A stretch of 64,000 nucleotides of DNA from Flectobacillus major DSM 103 (GCF_000427405.1 NZ_KE386491.1:1099001-1163000), one strand, 5' to 3'; shown: positions 34,954 through 44,549, counted from the stretch's first letter. The notes: generated from the sequence alone by a model not told the origin. Numbers and translations are program-made.

Positions 34954-35571
34954 TTAACTATGGTTTAGAAACCACCCTGTAATGCTTAAACGCTCAGCAT
35001 GAGTTTGGGTAACCTCGTGGTCGAGTTTGTCGCTCTCAAAGCAAACCATACGGCCTGCTAGTGGAGCAATAGAAATAGACTCTTCCATACCATTTTGTTG
35101 GGTATAAATAACAAGGTTTCCGCCATGTTCTGGAATCCAATCGGTATTGAGGTAATAAATCACTGATAAAATACGTCCTTTTTGGGCTTGGAAGGAGTCT
35201 CTATGGCGGCGGTAAAACTTGCCTGTAGCATATTTAGCAAAATGTACTTCCGAACTTTTGATGCCCAAATAACAAGTTTGGTTAAGATAATTGATAAAAG
35301 CTTGGTTATGCTGTAGAAGAACTCTTTCGGCCGAATCCTGTGTAGAGTTTTCTAGCCAAAGAATTTCGTCTCCTCTAATCAGCGAAGATTTGTGTACTTC
35401 GCTTTGTTTACCAATTCCAGCTTCTTTGAAGCTTCCAGCCTCATAACGGGCTGAAAATGCATTGAGGAGTAATAGTACCTCATTTGAAGTCAAAAAATTA
35501 TCGCATACTGCATAGCCATTGGCTAAAATGCCTTCAATAAGTAGTTCAAATTGTTGTTCTTGGGTACTCAT
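34954..35571 (-). CDS. 2-oxoglutarate/Fe(II)-dependent oxygenase (prolyl 4-hydroxylase-like)
   Basis: A double-stranded beta-helix dioxygenase that uses Fe(II), oxygen and 2-oxoglutarate. The iron ligands are visible as His123 and Asp125 in FYRRHRDSF and His185 in SDKLDHEV, with Arg194 in HAERLSITGW binding the 2-oxoglutarate carboxylate. Residue 111-160 resembles the prolyl 4-hydroxylase core. The substrate cannot be predicted; in bacteria these enzymes often modify ribosomal proteins or elongation factors. A strong terminator separates it from mqo. Confidence 0.9.
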   Translation of the reverse strand: MSTQEQQFELLIEGILANGYAVCDNFLTSNEVLLLLNAFSARYEAGSFKEAGIGKQSEVHKSSLIRGDEILWLENSTQDSAERVLLQHNQAFINYLNQTCYLGIKSSEVHFAKYATGKFYRRHRDSFQAQKGRILSVIYYLNTDWIPEHGGNLVIYTQQNGMEESISIAPLAGRMVCFESDKLDHEVTQTHAERLSITGWFLNHS

Positions 35572-35579
35572 TAACTCAA

Positions 35580-35618
35580 AAAAAACCTTGTAAGTCTTGC
35601 TGACTTACAAGGTTTTTT
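35580..35618 (-). terminator. Strong terminator after mqo
   Basis: AAAAAACCTTGTAAGTC at 35580-35596 pairs perfectly with GACTTACAAGGTTTTTT at 35602-35618, a 17-bp stem with a 5-nt loop, lying between mqo and the dioxygenase gene. Confidence 0.9.
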
Positions 35619-35663
35619 GGGTTTTCGTAAATATAAGCAATAAATTGACTTAATCTAGTACTT

Positions 35664-37181
35664 TTATGCAATTTGAGCAGATTGTAAGCCCAAAACATCA
35701 TTAGTCCATGCGTTAAGTTGTTGGAACAACGCTTGATTTTGAACCAACGATTGTCCGAAAGATGGAATCATGGTTTTAATTTTTGCTTGCCATTCTTCAC
35801 TTTCAAACTCTTCTTTGAAACAACGTTGAAGCAATTGTAGCATAATATCAACAGCTGTAGAAGCACCAGGCGAAGCACCCAACAAAGCTGCAATAGAGCC
35901 ATCGGATGCGGCTACGATTTCAGTACCAAATTCTAATACACCACCTTCTTCGGGGTCTTTTTTGATAACCTGTACACGTTGTCCTGCTACCAGTAGTTCC
36001 CAGTCGGCCATAGAAGCATTAGGGAAGTATTCTTTCAAAGCCTCTAATCTATCTTCTGGCGATTGAATAACTTGTTCTATTAGGTATTTAGTAAGGTCAA
36101 AATTATGAATACCAGCCTGAACCATAGGAATGATATTGCTAAATTTGATAGAAGCAGGAAGGTCGAGCAACGAACCCTCTTTCAAGAAGCGAGTAGTAAA
36201 TCCTGCATAAGGGCCAAAAAGAAGCTCTTTTTTGCCATCAATCATACGAGAGTCGAGGTGTGGTACCGACATTGGGGGTGCTCCAACGGCAGCTTTACCA
36301 TATACCTTGGCATTGTGACGCTCAATAATATCAGGGTTGTTACACTTGAGCCACTGCCCACTTACAGGGAAGCCCCCAAAACCTTTTCCTTCTTCGATAT
36401 TTGATTTTTCAAGTAATGGTAAAGCACCACCACCAGCACCAACAAACACAAAACTTGTATAAATCTTTTTCTTATTTCTCTTTTTAGTAGCGAGGTTATC
36501 AAGCGTAATACACCAGTTGCCGTCTTCCAATTGTTTGAGGTCGGTAACTTCGTGTCTAAGTCTGATTTTTACGTTATCAAGCGATTTCAAGTGGTTGAAA
36601 AGCATACGAGTAAGATTACCAAAATTTACATCCGTACCAGCGTCGGTGTAAGTTGCAGCAACAGGCTCATTGCTATCTCTACCTTCCATAACCAAAGGAA
36701 TCCAGTTTTTGATTTCTTCTGGATTTTCGGTATAACTCATGTCTTTAAAAACATGATACTGAGTCAAAACCTCATGGCGTTTTTTGAGATAAGCAACGTT
36801 TGCTTCGCCATGAACAAAGCTCATGTGTGGCACAGATTGAATAAAGTCATCAGGAGATAAGATGTTATTTTCAACCAAATATGCCCAAAACTGACGTGAA
36901 ACCTGAAAGGAATCATAAATTTTTAGTGCCTTTGAACCGTCAACGCTACCATCGGGCTTTTGCGGGGTGTAGTTGAGTTCGCATAACGCCGCGTGTCCAG
37001 TTCCTGCATTATTCCATGCTTCAGAACTTTCGCCTGCAATTAAGTCTAAACGTTCAAAAATTGTAATTTTTAGGTCTGGTTGCAATTCTTTCAAAAGCAT
37101 ACCTAAAGTGGCACTCATGACACCTGCCCCAATCAAAACAACATCTGAATAGTTGGCAGCATTCTTAAATTTCTTACGCAT
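35664..37181 (-). CDS. mqo: Malate:quinone oxidoreductase
   Basis: A membrane-associated FAD enzyme that oxidises malate to oxaloacetate in the citric acid cycle and passes electrons to quinone. The FAD-binding VVLIGAGVMSATLGMLL is at residues 14-30, then FERLDLIAGESSEAWNNAGTGHAALCELNYT, a long family signature, and the C-terminal AALLGASPGASTAV. At 505 residues it is the normal length. It replaces or backs up soluble malate dehydrogenase. A 540-bp AT-rich region lies before it. Confidence 0.97.
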   Translation of the reverse strand: MRKKFKNAANYSDVVLIGAGVMSATLGMLLKELQPDLKITIFERLDLIAGESSEAWNNAGTGHAALCELNYTPQKPDGSVDGSKALKIYDSFQVSRQFWAYLVENNILSPDDFIQSVPHMSFVHGEANVAYLKKRHEVLTQYHVFKDMSYTENPEEIKNWIPLVMEGRDSNEPVAATYTDAGTDVNFGNLTRMLFNHLKSLDNVKIRLRHEVTDLKQLEDGNWCITLDNLATKKRNKKKIYTSFVFVGAGGGALPLLEKSNIEEGKGFGGFPVSGQWLKCNNPDIIERHNAKVYGKAAVGAPPMSVPHLDSRMIDGKKELLFGPYAGFTTRFLKEGSLLDLPASIKFSNIIPMVQAGIHNFDLTKYLIEQVIQSPEDRLEALKEYFPNASMADWELLVAGQRVQVIKKDPEEGGVLEFGTEIVAASDGSIAALLGASPGASTAVDIMLQLLQRCFKEEFESEEWQAKIKTMIPSFGQSLVQNQALFQQLNAWTNDVLGLQSAQIA

Positions 37182-37720
37182 TTCTCACAAAAAATCTTGG
37201 CTTGTTAGTTATATTTTTATCAACTGAAATAAGTAACATACTTTAAAACTCAAAATTGCACAATTCCTTCCATATATTAATTGTTTTCTCAATCAGTTTA
37301 TATATTTTCTTGGTTTGTGTATAAAAAAATATACCTCAAAATGTATTATAACCTCAATATTATGTATAGTCTATTAGCAGATATATTTTTTAATATTTTA
37401 CGCAAAAAACAGTAATATAACTATTCTAAGAAAAAAATTACACAAATAGTGTCGTAAATAGTATGAAATAGCTTGATTTCCAGTTTTTTATAGCCATAAT
37501 TACGACTATTTTAGGTATGCTCTTACCTCAAAAATTAGAGTAAATAAAAGCTTGTTTGTTTAATCTATCCATCAAAATATTATATTCGATAATTTATTGT
37601 TATTTATGCCTATAAATCCCTATTAAATGCCCACAATGCAATGCTCAATGCAGGCGTTTTGTAGATACTTAGCAAAAAGACCTTTATTTTGTTCATTTAT
37701 TTAATAACCTTAAAACGCTC
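37182..37720. other. 540-bp divergent intergenic region
   Basis: Lies between mqo (minus) and the SMP-30 gene (plus), so it carries both promoters. It is very AT-rich, with many short A and T runs and no open frame. I cannot place a good TAnnTTTG element for either gene. Confidence 0.4.
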
Positions 37721-38608
37721 ATGAAGTTTCGATATACTGCCGATTTGTTCTTAGACTCAGACTGTTTATTAGGTGAAGGCCCTCTGTGGGATGCCCAACA
37801 TAAGGTATTTTATTGGGTTGATATAGAAGGTAGAAATGTTCACTCATTCCATTTTGAAACGGCCATTTATACTTTTTGGTCTGTGCCAAAACGAGTAGGA
37901 GCTGTTACATTGACTAATCATGCCAATATGCTTTTGATGGGGTTACAAGGAAAATTGGCTGGACTAAATACCGCCACAGGACTTGTACAGGAATGGGCTA
38001 CTATTGACCACCTAAAACCACAAAATAGATGCAACGATGGTCAAGTAGATGCTGCTGGACGACTTTGGATTGGTACAATGCAGGTCGATAATCAAAAAAA
38101 TGAAGGTTCGTTATTTTGTGTATCGTCAGATATGAAGCCTCTTGTAAAACTTACAGGCTTGGGGATTTCAAATGGCATAGCATGGTCGCTAGATAACAAG
38201 ACGATGTATTTTATCGATTCGCTTGATAAAAATATTAAAGCTTTCGACTTTGACCTTGCCAGTAGCAATATTACAAACCAACGAGTAATCTTTACCACTC
38301 ATAACGACAGCGAAGTACCCGACGGAATGTGTGTTGATGCAGAAGGAATGCTTTGGGTAGCTTTTTGGGATGGCTTTCGTGTAGCCCGAATCAATCCATT
38401 AACGGGTGAAGAATTGGCCGAAATACACGTGCCAGTGCCACAGGTAACCTCATGTGCGTTTGGAGGCGACAATCTCGACCTCTTGCTTATTACTACAGCC
38501 AAAGTTGGTCTTTCAGAAGAAGCCCTACAGGCATATCCATTGAGTGGAAGCATATTTTCTTGTAATGTTGGGGTAAAAGGACTACTACCTTATGTGTTTG
38601 AGAAGTGA
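37721..38608 (+). CDS. SMP-30/gluconolactonase-like lactonase
   Basis: A six-bladed beta-propeller hydrolase that opens sugar-acid lactones, using one bound divalent metal. Ligand positions are visible: Glu19 in LLGEGPLWD, the asparagine in GISNGIAWSLD, and the aspartate in DSEVPDGMCVDAEG, together with NRCNDGQVDAAGRLWIGTM. At 295 residues it is typical. Its neighbours, a TIM-barrel isomerase and a GMC oxidoreductase, suggest oxidation of a sugar followed by lactone hydrolysis, although the three genes are on different strands. Confidence 0.92.
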   Translation: MKFRYTADLFLDSDCLLGEGPLWDAQHKVFYWVDIEGRNVHSFHFETAIYTFWSVPKRVGAVTLTNHANMLLMGLQGKLAGLNTATGLVQEWATIDHLKPQNRCNDGQVDAAGRLWIGTMQVDNQKNEGSLFCVSSDMKPLVKLTGLGISNGIAWSLDNKTMYFIDSLDKNIKAFDFDLASSNITNQRVIFTTHNDSEVPDGMCVDAEGMLWVAFWDGFRVARINPLTGEELAEIHVPVPQVTSCAFGGDNLDLLLITTAKVGLSEEALQAYPLSGSIFSCNVGVKGLLPYVFEK

Positions 38609-38629
38609 GGGAGATATGTTGAAAATAAA

Positions 38630-38835
38630 ACTGTTTAAACGGTTGTAATTAATGAAACTCTTCGCCAGTTAATTAGGAATATACCAAAGAGGAGAGTAGG
38701 CTATCGAATATTTATAGCCAAGCCTGCAAATGCTTTTATCTCAAAAAATCTGACAGATTAAACGGTTTAATGTAATATATGACACAGAGTTACAAATAGT
38801 ATCTTTAAGAAAATCATGTGTAACCCTGTGTCATA
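38630..38835. repeat. Palindromes and long inverted repeat between convergent genes
   Basis: Three elements lie in a 276-bp gap. AACTGTTTAAACGGTT (from about 38630) is a near-palindrome with a GTTTAAAC core. ATTAAACGGTTTAAT at 38757-38771 is a perfect 7+1+7 palindrome. TATGACACAGAGTTACA at 38778-38794 pairs with TGTAACCCTGTGTCATA at 38819-38835, sixteen of seventeen pairs, with a 24-nt loop. The last could be a bidirectional terminator, though no T-run follows. Confidence 0.6.
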
Positions 38836-38884
38836 AAATAGCCATGTATGTTGCTAATGTTAATAAAACTGATCGGCCTATATT

Positions 38885-39805
38885 TTACGCTAAAAACTGT
38901 TTTAAATAATTTCTTGCTGTTAAAATAGCTTTTTCAACGTCTGCTGTTGAGCCTTCGTAGGCTTTGTCTTCAACCTCAATAACCACAGGGCCTCGGTAGC
39001 GAACATCGTTGAGGGCAGAGAAAAACTTGCCCCAATTAATATCGCCTAAGCCCGGTAATTTTGGTGAGTGGTATTCGAGTGGGTTGGCCATAATACCTAC
39101 TCGGTTGAGTTTTTCTTGATAAACTTTGGCATCCTTTAGGTGAATATGATGCAGGCGTTCTTTGTAATCATAGATAGGACGTGTATAGTCCATTTGTTGC
39201 CATAACAAATGTGATGGATCGTAGTTGAGGCCAAGTGTAGCCGATGGAATAATGTTGAACATTTTATCCCAAATTACAGGCGTTGTAGCCAAGTTTTTGC
39301 CTCCTGGCCATTCGTCGTCGGTAAAGAACATTGGGCAGTTTTCGATACCAATTTTTACGCCTAAACTTTCTGCTAAAAGTACGATTTCTGGCCATGTTTC
39401 TTGGTATTTATCCAAATTGTAGGCAATATTTTTGGAAGGGTCACGGCCAATAAATGTATTGACCACAGGAATCTCTAACTGAGCCGCCGCACGAATGATT
39501 TTTTTGATATGTTCTACATAAAACTGTGCTTGTTGGGTATTGGGGTCGAGGGGGTTGGGGTAATACCCTAAGGCCGAAATATAAATACCTTTTTGTTGTA
39601 CATAATTTTGGATATAGGCTACTTTTTCGGTAGTTAGGTTTTCAACGTCGATATGAGTTACACCTGCATAACGTCGAGCATCGGCATTGCCCGATGGCCA
39701 GCACATGATTTCAATACACTTAAATCCATTATCGGCCACAAAGTCGACCGCTTGTTCAAAAGTATGTTCGGCTAAAATAGCACTTACTAAACCTAATTCT
39801 AACAT
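38885..39805 (-). CDS. TIM-barrel sugar isomerase/epimerase
   Basis: A xylose-isomerase-like TIM barrel of the sugar phosphate isomerase/epimerase family. Metal-site residues are visible in KIGIENCPMFF, GLNYDPSHLLWQ, HIHLKDAK and VVIEVEDKAYEGS. No signal peptide, so cytoplasmic. The natural substrate is not known; related enzymes act on inositol derivatives, hydroxypyruvate or uncommon ketoses. The neighbouring GMC oxidoreductase on the same strand, ending 230 bp upstream, supports a role in catabolism of a sugar or cyclitol. Confidence 0.88.
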   Translation of the reverse strand: MLELGLVSAILAEHTFEQAVDFVADNGFKCIEIMCWPSGNADARRYAGVTHIDVENLTTEKVAYIQNYVQQKGIYISALGYYPNPLDPNTQQAQFYVEHIKKIIRAAAQLEIPVVNTFIGRDPSKNIAYNLDKYQETWPEIVLLAESLGVKIGIENCPMFFTDDEWPGGKNLATTPVIWDKMFNIIPSATLGLNYDPSHLLWQQMDYTRPIYDYKERLHHIHLKDAKVYQEKLNRVGIMANPLEYHSPKLPGLGDINWGKFFSALNDVRYRGPVVIEVEDKAYEGSTADVEKAILTARNYLKQFLA

Positions 39806-40036
39806 CGTTTTTGAGTTGAAATGTTGTATAAATCTTTACAAAAAATGGGGTAATTTCTGCTAAAATACACCTTTTGAATCATACAGTCAATGTAATATAT
39901 TGCAGATTAGTAAATAAAAATTCGTAGTGCGGATGATTGAAAAAATTTAGAATTAGGCTCATTCCTCTTTTGTATAAGTACCATAAAGCTATTTTAACGA
40001 TATTCTACACTACTCAATAAAAGTATTGGGGGGTAT

Positions 40037-41752
40037 TTATAAATCTTTTCGTTTTAGGGCATCGGTAGCATATTTTACTGCACGGGCTGTTAGTGCCATA
40101 AATGTTAGCGAAGGGTTTTGATTACCAACCGAAGTCATACACGCTCCGTCGGTAACGAATACATTTTTACAGTGATGTAATTGATTATGAGCATTGAGCA
40201 ATGATGTTTTGGCATCTTTTCCCATTCTAACACCGCCCATTTCGTGAATATCAAGCCCCGGTGCTTGTTTGCTGTCGGTCATATAAATATTCTTACAGCC
40301 TGCTTTTGTGAGGATTTCGCTAGCCTGTTCATGAAAATCTTTCATCATTTTAAGGTCATTGTTATCGTCGTAGCCAATCGACGTAATTAGTTGTGGAATC
40401 CCCCAGGCATCTTGCTGGGTACTAGACAACCTAACATGGTTTTTTTCTTGCGGTACAGTTTCGCCCTGCATCATAATAAATACGCCCCAAGGCCCAACTT
40501 CGGAGGACTCTCTCTTAAAGTCGGCACCAAAAGAGTCATCGTAAGTTTTTCGTCCCCAGCTACCCCTCGATGCCGAAAAGGCTACCATATAACCACGTAG
40601 AAAGTCTGTTTCTTGTTGACGGACATTTCTGAAAGAAGGCATAAAAGCCGAAGTAGGTCGACGGCCAAGGTAGTATTCATTTTCAAAGCCCTCGTAGGTA
40701 GCTCCGCCCGAACCTCGATAATTGTGAAATGCAATATATTTGCCCAGCATACCGCTGTCGTTGCCCAAGCCTTGAGGGAAACGATGCGAGGTAGAATTAA
40801 GTAAAATTAGATTAGAATTAAGGCAAGCGGCATTCACAAAGATAATTTTGGCATAAAACTCCATCATTTCTTTGGTATTGGTGTCTATTACACGAACTCC
40901 CGTTGCCTTGCCTTTTTGTTCATCATAAATAATAGAATGTACAACCGAAAATGGGCGCAGGGTCATATTGCCAGTTTGGGCTGCCCAAGGTAACGTCGAC
41001 GAATTAGCACTAAAATAACCTCCATAAGGACAGCCCCGATAGCACAGATGTCGGGCTTGGCATTGTCCTCGGCCCTGTTGCAAATGAATAGGCTTTGGTT
41101 GAGTCAAATGAGCACATCGTCCAATAATTACTTGGCGGTCTTGATAATGTTGTTTTACACTTTGTTGAATATGTTTTTCCAAGCAGTTGAGTTCCCAGGC
41201 TGGCAAAAATTCGCCGTCGGGGAGGTTGTATGCACCATCTTTATTACCACTAATACCTACAAACCTTTCTACTTTGCTATACCAAGGGGCTAAATCCTGA
41301 TAGCGAATAGGCCAATCTACCGCAAAGCCGTCACGAGCAGGAGCTTCAAATTCAAAATTACTCCAACGCTGGGTTTGGCGAGCCCAAATCAAAGATTTAC
41401 CGCCAACCTGATAGCCTCTAATCCAATCAAAAGGTTTTTCTTGAATATAAGGGTGTTCTTTATCTTTAACAAAAAACTGTGCCGTGGCTTCGTCATAAGC
41501 ATAACAACGTTTGGCGATAGGGTTTTCTTGAAGTTCGGCCAAAGGAGTACGCCCATGGTGTGGCAAGTCCCAAGGATTAGCCATAGCCGTAGGGTAGTCT
41601 TCTATGTGCTTTACGTCTCGGCCACGTTCCAATACCAAGGTTTTTAGGCCAGCTTCGCACAATTCTTTGGCGGCCCAGCCGCCACTAATACCCGAGCCAA
41701 TCACAATGGCATCGTAGGTCATTTTCTTTTGGGCTTCTCCATTCAGATACAT
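40037..41752 (-). CDS. GMC-family oxidoreductase
   Basis: A FAD-dependent glucose-methanol-choline oxidoreductase. The FAD site is DAIVIGSGISGGWAAKELCEAG near residues 14-36, with the second cofactor contact in PFDWIRGYQVGGKSLIWARQ. The end carries the typical GGVRMGKDAKTS and NPSLTFMALTARA. A cysteine-rich stretch (CQARHLCYRGCPYGG) in the middle is seen in the subgroup that pairs with a small gluconate-dehydrogenase-type subunit 3. No such subunit, and no twin-arginine signal, is found here. Substrate unknown, probably a sugar or sugar alcohol. Confidence 0.9.
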   Translation of the reverse strand: MYLNGEAQKKMTYDAIVIGSGISGGWAAKELCEAGLKTLVLERGRDVKHIEDYPTAMANPWDLPHHGRTPLAELQENPIAKRCYAYDEATAQFFVKDKEHPYIQEKPFDWIRGYQVGGKSLIWARQTQRWSNFEFEAPARDGFAVDWPIRYQDLAPWYSKVERFVGISGNKDGAYNLPDGEFLPAWELNCLEKHIQQSVKQHYQDRQVIIGRCAHLTQPKPIHLQQGRGQCQARHLCYRGCPYGGYFSANSSTLPWAAQTGNMTLRPFSVVHSIIYDEQKGKATGVRVIDTNTKEMMEFYAKIIFVNAACLNSNLILLNSTSHRFPQGLGNDSGMLGKYIAFHNYRGSGGATYEGFENEYYLGRRPTSAFMPSFRNVRQQETDFLRGYMVAFSASRGSWGRKTYDDSFGADFKRESSEVGPWGVFIMMQGETVPQEKNHVRLSSTQQDAWGIPQLITSIGYDDNNDLKMMKDFHEQASEILTKAGCKNIYMTDSKQAPGLDIHEMGGVRMGKDAKTSLLNAHNQLHHCKNVFVTDGACMTSVGNQNPSLTFMALTARAVKYATDALKRKDL

Positions 41753-41804
41753 AGTTTGTTTGTTGTTTTATGATGAAAATTGGGAGGTTTTGGGAGAAAA
41801 ATAA

Positions 41805-41839
41805 AAAAGCATTAACTCTCATGGAAAATTAATGCTTTT
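41805..41839 (-). terminator. Terminator after the MetX-like hydrolase
   Basis: AAAAGCATTAA at 41805-41815 pairs with TTAATGCTTTT at 41829-41839, an 11-bp stem with a 13-nt loop; on the minus strand it runs into a T-tract. Confidence 0.75.
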
Positions 41840-41881
41840 CTAGGTATCTGCTTGTGGCTTTGTACGGTATTGGGAATAAAT

Positions 41882-42862
41882 CTATTCTAAAAAGCCTTTG
41901 ATATGAGCCGTCATCTTGGCCGATTCGCAGGAAGTAGCCATGTGTCCACAGTCGCCAGTAAGTTCTACAATAGGAGCATTCAACAATTGTCCCAGTTTGA
42001 TAGCGGCTATTGGGTTTACCATGTGGTCTTGTGTGGCTACCACCACCATCACTTTTGCTTTAATAATTTTGCGAACGTCTTCGGGTGCTTTTCCTTGAAA
42101 AATATCGTGATTAATCATGGCTCTAAGCTGACAAGCCCAATCGTAGGCATTACTTTTGAGGGCATCCTCTTCAAGTTTGGTCAAATATGCAGGGTATTCG
42201 TCTGTGGGTGTATGTTCTGCACGGTAAGTAGGTGTCCATAAATTGAGCTGATGCAGGGCATTCACCGATTTCATAGATTCATTGGAGTATTGCCCTCTTT
42301 CCAAGATATTGAGCTGTAAATTCCAGAAAAGTTTGTCATAGGCACTTTGTTTTGGACTACCGATAATAGGAATTACTTTGTCCATAAAATCAGGAAAACT
42401 GACCATCCATTGAAAAGATTGCATACCGCCCATCGAAATACCCGTTACGGCATAAAGATGATTAATTTTTAGGTATTCTCTTACCAGTTTGTATTCTGTA
42501 TTGACCATATCTCGAATACTAATAAGGGGGAAGTTCTGGTTTTTTTGAGCAGTACTATTAGAAGGAGACGAAGACACGCCATTGCCAAGGGCATCTACCA
42601 CAATCACAAAATATTTGGTACTATCGGCAAAGCTATCGGGGTTTGCCACAAATCCTTTTTGCTGGCTAGTACCTGTAAACCACGTTGGTACAAGCACTGC
42701 ATTGGATTTATTGGCGTTTAGTTTGCCAAAAGTTCTAAAGCCTATTTTGGCATCTTTTAGAATTTGTCCATTTTCCAGACGGTAATCACCAATGCGATAA
42801 AATTGTTGCTGAGCAAAGGTAGCCTGAGCCATTAGAAGCAACAGAATAAGTAATTTTTTCAT
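41882..42862 (-). CDS. Exported MetX-like alpha/beta hydrolase
   Basis: Resembles homoserine O-acetyltransferases, an alpha/beta hydrolase family. The nucleophile elbow is GISMGG, the acid lies in VVATQDHMVNP and the histidine in GDCGHMAT. It begins with a clear signal peptide (MKKLLILLLLMAQATFAQ), so it is exported, unlike cytoplasmic MetX. I use the start at 42862; the open frame extends to 42892. Because a biosynthetic acetyltransferase would not be exported, it is more likely a periplasmic hydrolase or acyltransferase of unknown substrate. Confidence 0.85.
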   Translation of the reverse strand: MKKLLILLLLMAQATFAQQQFYRIGDYRLENGQILKDAKIGFRTFGKLNANKSNAVLVPTWFTGTSQQKGFVANPDSFADSTKYFVIVVDALGNGVSSSPSNSTAQKNQNFPLISIRDMVNTEYKLVREYLKINHLYAVTGISMGGMQSFQWMVSFPDFMDKVIPIIGSPKQSAYDKLFWNLQLNILERGQYSNESMKSVNALHQLNLWTPTYRAEHTPTDEYPAYLTKLEEDALKSNAYDWACQLRAMINHDIFQGKAPEDVRKIIKAKVMVVVATQDHMVNPIAAIKLGQLLNAPIVELTGDCGHMATSCESAKMTAHIKGFLE

Positions 42863-43067
42863 AGAAGGGTTAAGATTATTTTGTTTTTGCAAAAGTAAAA
42901 AAAGCCTTAAAATAACGTATATAAATAGGCGTAAATAAGTGGTTGTGCTGTATAATAAATGATAAGTTTATTGTTAAGTTGTTTGTTATCAGTGTTTTGG
43001 TTGATTTTGAGGTTTTTTAAAAGCATTTCTGTCGACTAAAGTATTATTTCTGATATTTACACAAAAA

Positions 43068-43096
43068 AGGGATTAAGGAAAAATTCCCCAATCCCT
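43068..43096 (-). terminator. Terminator after the DUF4105 gene
   Basis: AGGGATT at 43068-43074 pairs with AATCCCT at 43090-43096, extended inside by GGAA/TTCC. On the minus strand a T-run follows. Confidence 0.75.
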
Positions 43097-43119
43097 AAAA
43101 ACTAATTAAGGTTTTATAA

Positions 43120-44382
43120 TTATTCGTTTTCGTAATTGATAACCTGCATTTTTCGGCCTTTAATCACCTTACGGAATTTCGTTACGGTCATTCTATGTTC
43201 ACGTTCAAAACCTACATGGTACATGGCTCTGATAAACAAAGGTAAAACCAACAAAACTAATTCTATCATGTATTGGGCTACAAACACAATACTCAAGGCC
43301 AAAGTGACACCCGTAATAATAAAATAGTACACATACCAAGTTTCGCCATTTTTCTCACGTAGCCTAAAAATAAGCGGTAAATGCCAAGGCAAAGCCCATA
43401 GTAAATTTTTGTTGTTGGTAGTAACACCATGGTCGGTACCAAACCAAAGGAATACCAATATCCAGCCTATAAAGCCCACTATACTAAATAGTGTTTTGTC
43501 GAGCCAGTAGCCTTTTTGGCGTTTTTTCCAATGACGATAGGTCATAAAACTAACGTAACCGAGCAAGACGAGAAAAAAGAACTTAGGCGTTAGGAAAAAC
43601 AAAGGTGTTTGGGGTTCTTCGGGCAAAACAGGAAACAGCTGTGATTCGGTATCTACAATATAACGCAGTACGCCATGGGTCATTCTTTTGGCTGAGGCCA
43701 TATTGCGTCTTAAATTTTCGGGTAAATAATTAGATTCAAATTGAGTTGTACGCTCGTCGGCATCCGAGCCAAGGGCAATATTCATTGCTACAGCCGCCCA
43801 ACGCATATTACCATCGTACAAGCACTTGTTCATCCACTGCCTAAAAGTGGTGTCGCTCATGGTTCTTATATTGCCAAAGTGAATGCTGTCGGTACAGGCA
43901 ATAACAACGGCATCACGCACCCTTGTGGCACAGTTATCAGTAAAGAACTTATAAAGGTAGTTACGCTTATTGGGGTCGTCGTAAGTGCGAGAAAGAGAGT
44001 CAAAAATAATTTGTTTTTGGGGCAAAGCCAAGTCCAATACCTGTTCGGTCATACCTCGGTTGGCCTGCTGATAATAGGCAATATAATCCGAAAGCCTAGC
44101 ATAGCCCATTTTGTAAGGGAGTCGCCCTAATACAAATTTACCGTAAAAATTGGGTGTGTCAAAGTCATAAATCCCCCAGTTATAAGCCCTATCGATACCA
44201 TTGGATGGGTCATAAATCCACAGTAATGAATGTCCAAAAATATCATTTAGTTCTTTACCGGGTTTTACTGTAATAACACTTACTTTGGTACTTTCAGACA
44301 GCTTCTGAGCCGAGGCCGAGCAACGGGCTGTCCAAACCAGTAAACAAATAAGCAATAATTTTAGATTGTTGAGGTTTTTCAT
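43120..44382 (-). CDS. DUF4105 membrane protein (Lnb N-terminal domain)
   Basis: The first third after a signal peptide (MKNLNNLKLLLICLLVWTARCSAS) is a DUF4105 domain, a papain-like periplasmic module with the sequence ISVITVKPGKELNDIFGHSLLWIYD and a conserved FFTDNCATRVRDAV, where the cysteine is the likely nucleophile. The last part has about four membrane segments (FFFLVLLGYVSFMTYRHW, LFSIVGFIGWILVFLW, LALSIVFVAQYMIELVLLVLPLF). The start at 44382 is chosen because it begins the signal peptide; the frame is open to 44481. Substrate unknown. Confidence 0.82.
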   Translation of the reverse strand: MKNLNNLKLLLICLLVWTARCSASAQKLSESTKVSVITVKPGKELNDIFGHSLLWIYDPSNGIDRAYNWGIYDFDTPNFYGKFVLGRLPYKMGYARLSDYIAYYQQANRGMTEQVLDLALPQKQIIFDSLSRTYDDPNKRNYLYKFFTDNCATRVRDAVVIACTDSIHFGNIRTMSDTTFRQWMNKCLYDGNMRWAAVAMNIALGSDADERTTQFESNYLPENLRRNMASAKRMTHGVLRYIVDTESQLFPVLPEEPQTPLFFLTPKFFFLVLLGYVSFMTYRHWKKRQKGYWLDKTLFSIVGFIGWILVFLWFGTDHGVTTNNKNLLWALPWHLPLIFRLREKNGETWYVYYFIITGVTLALSIVFVAQYMIELVLLVLPLFIRAMYHVGFEREHRMTVTKFRKVIKGRKMQVINYENE

Positions 44383-44549
44383 GTAGTTTGAGGGTTTTCT
44401 ATTGAATAAAGCAAAACGAATTTTCAGAAAACAGTCAGGTTGTGTTGATGAATTACGGGCAAAGAATAACCTGATTTTCACCTAGATTTGTCCAATTTTC
44501 AGAACAAATCATGCGTATTTGGTTGATAATACTCGAAAATAAGCAAAAT

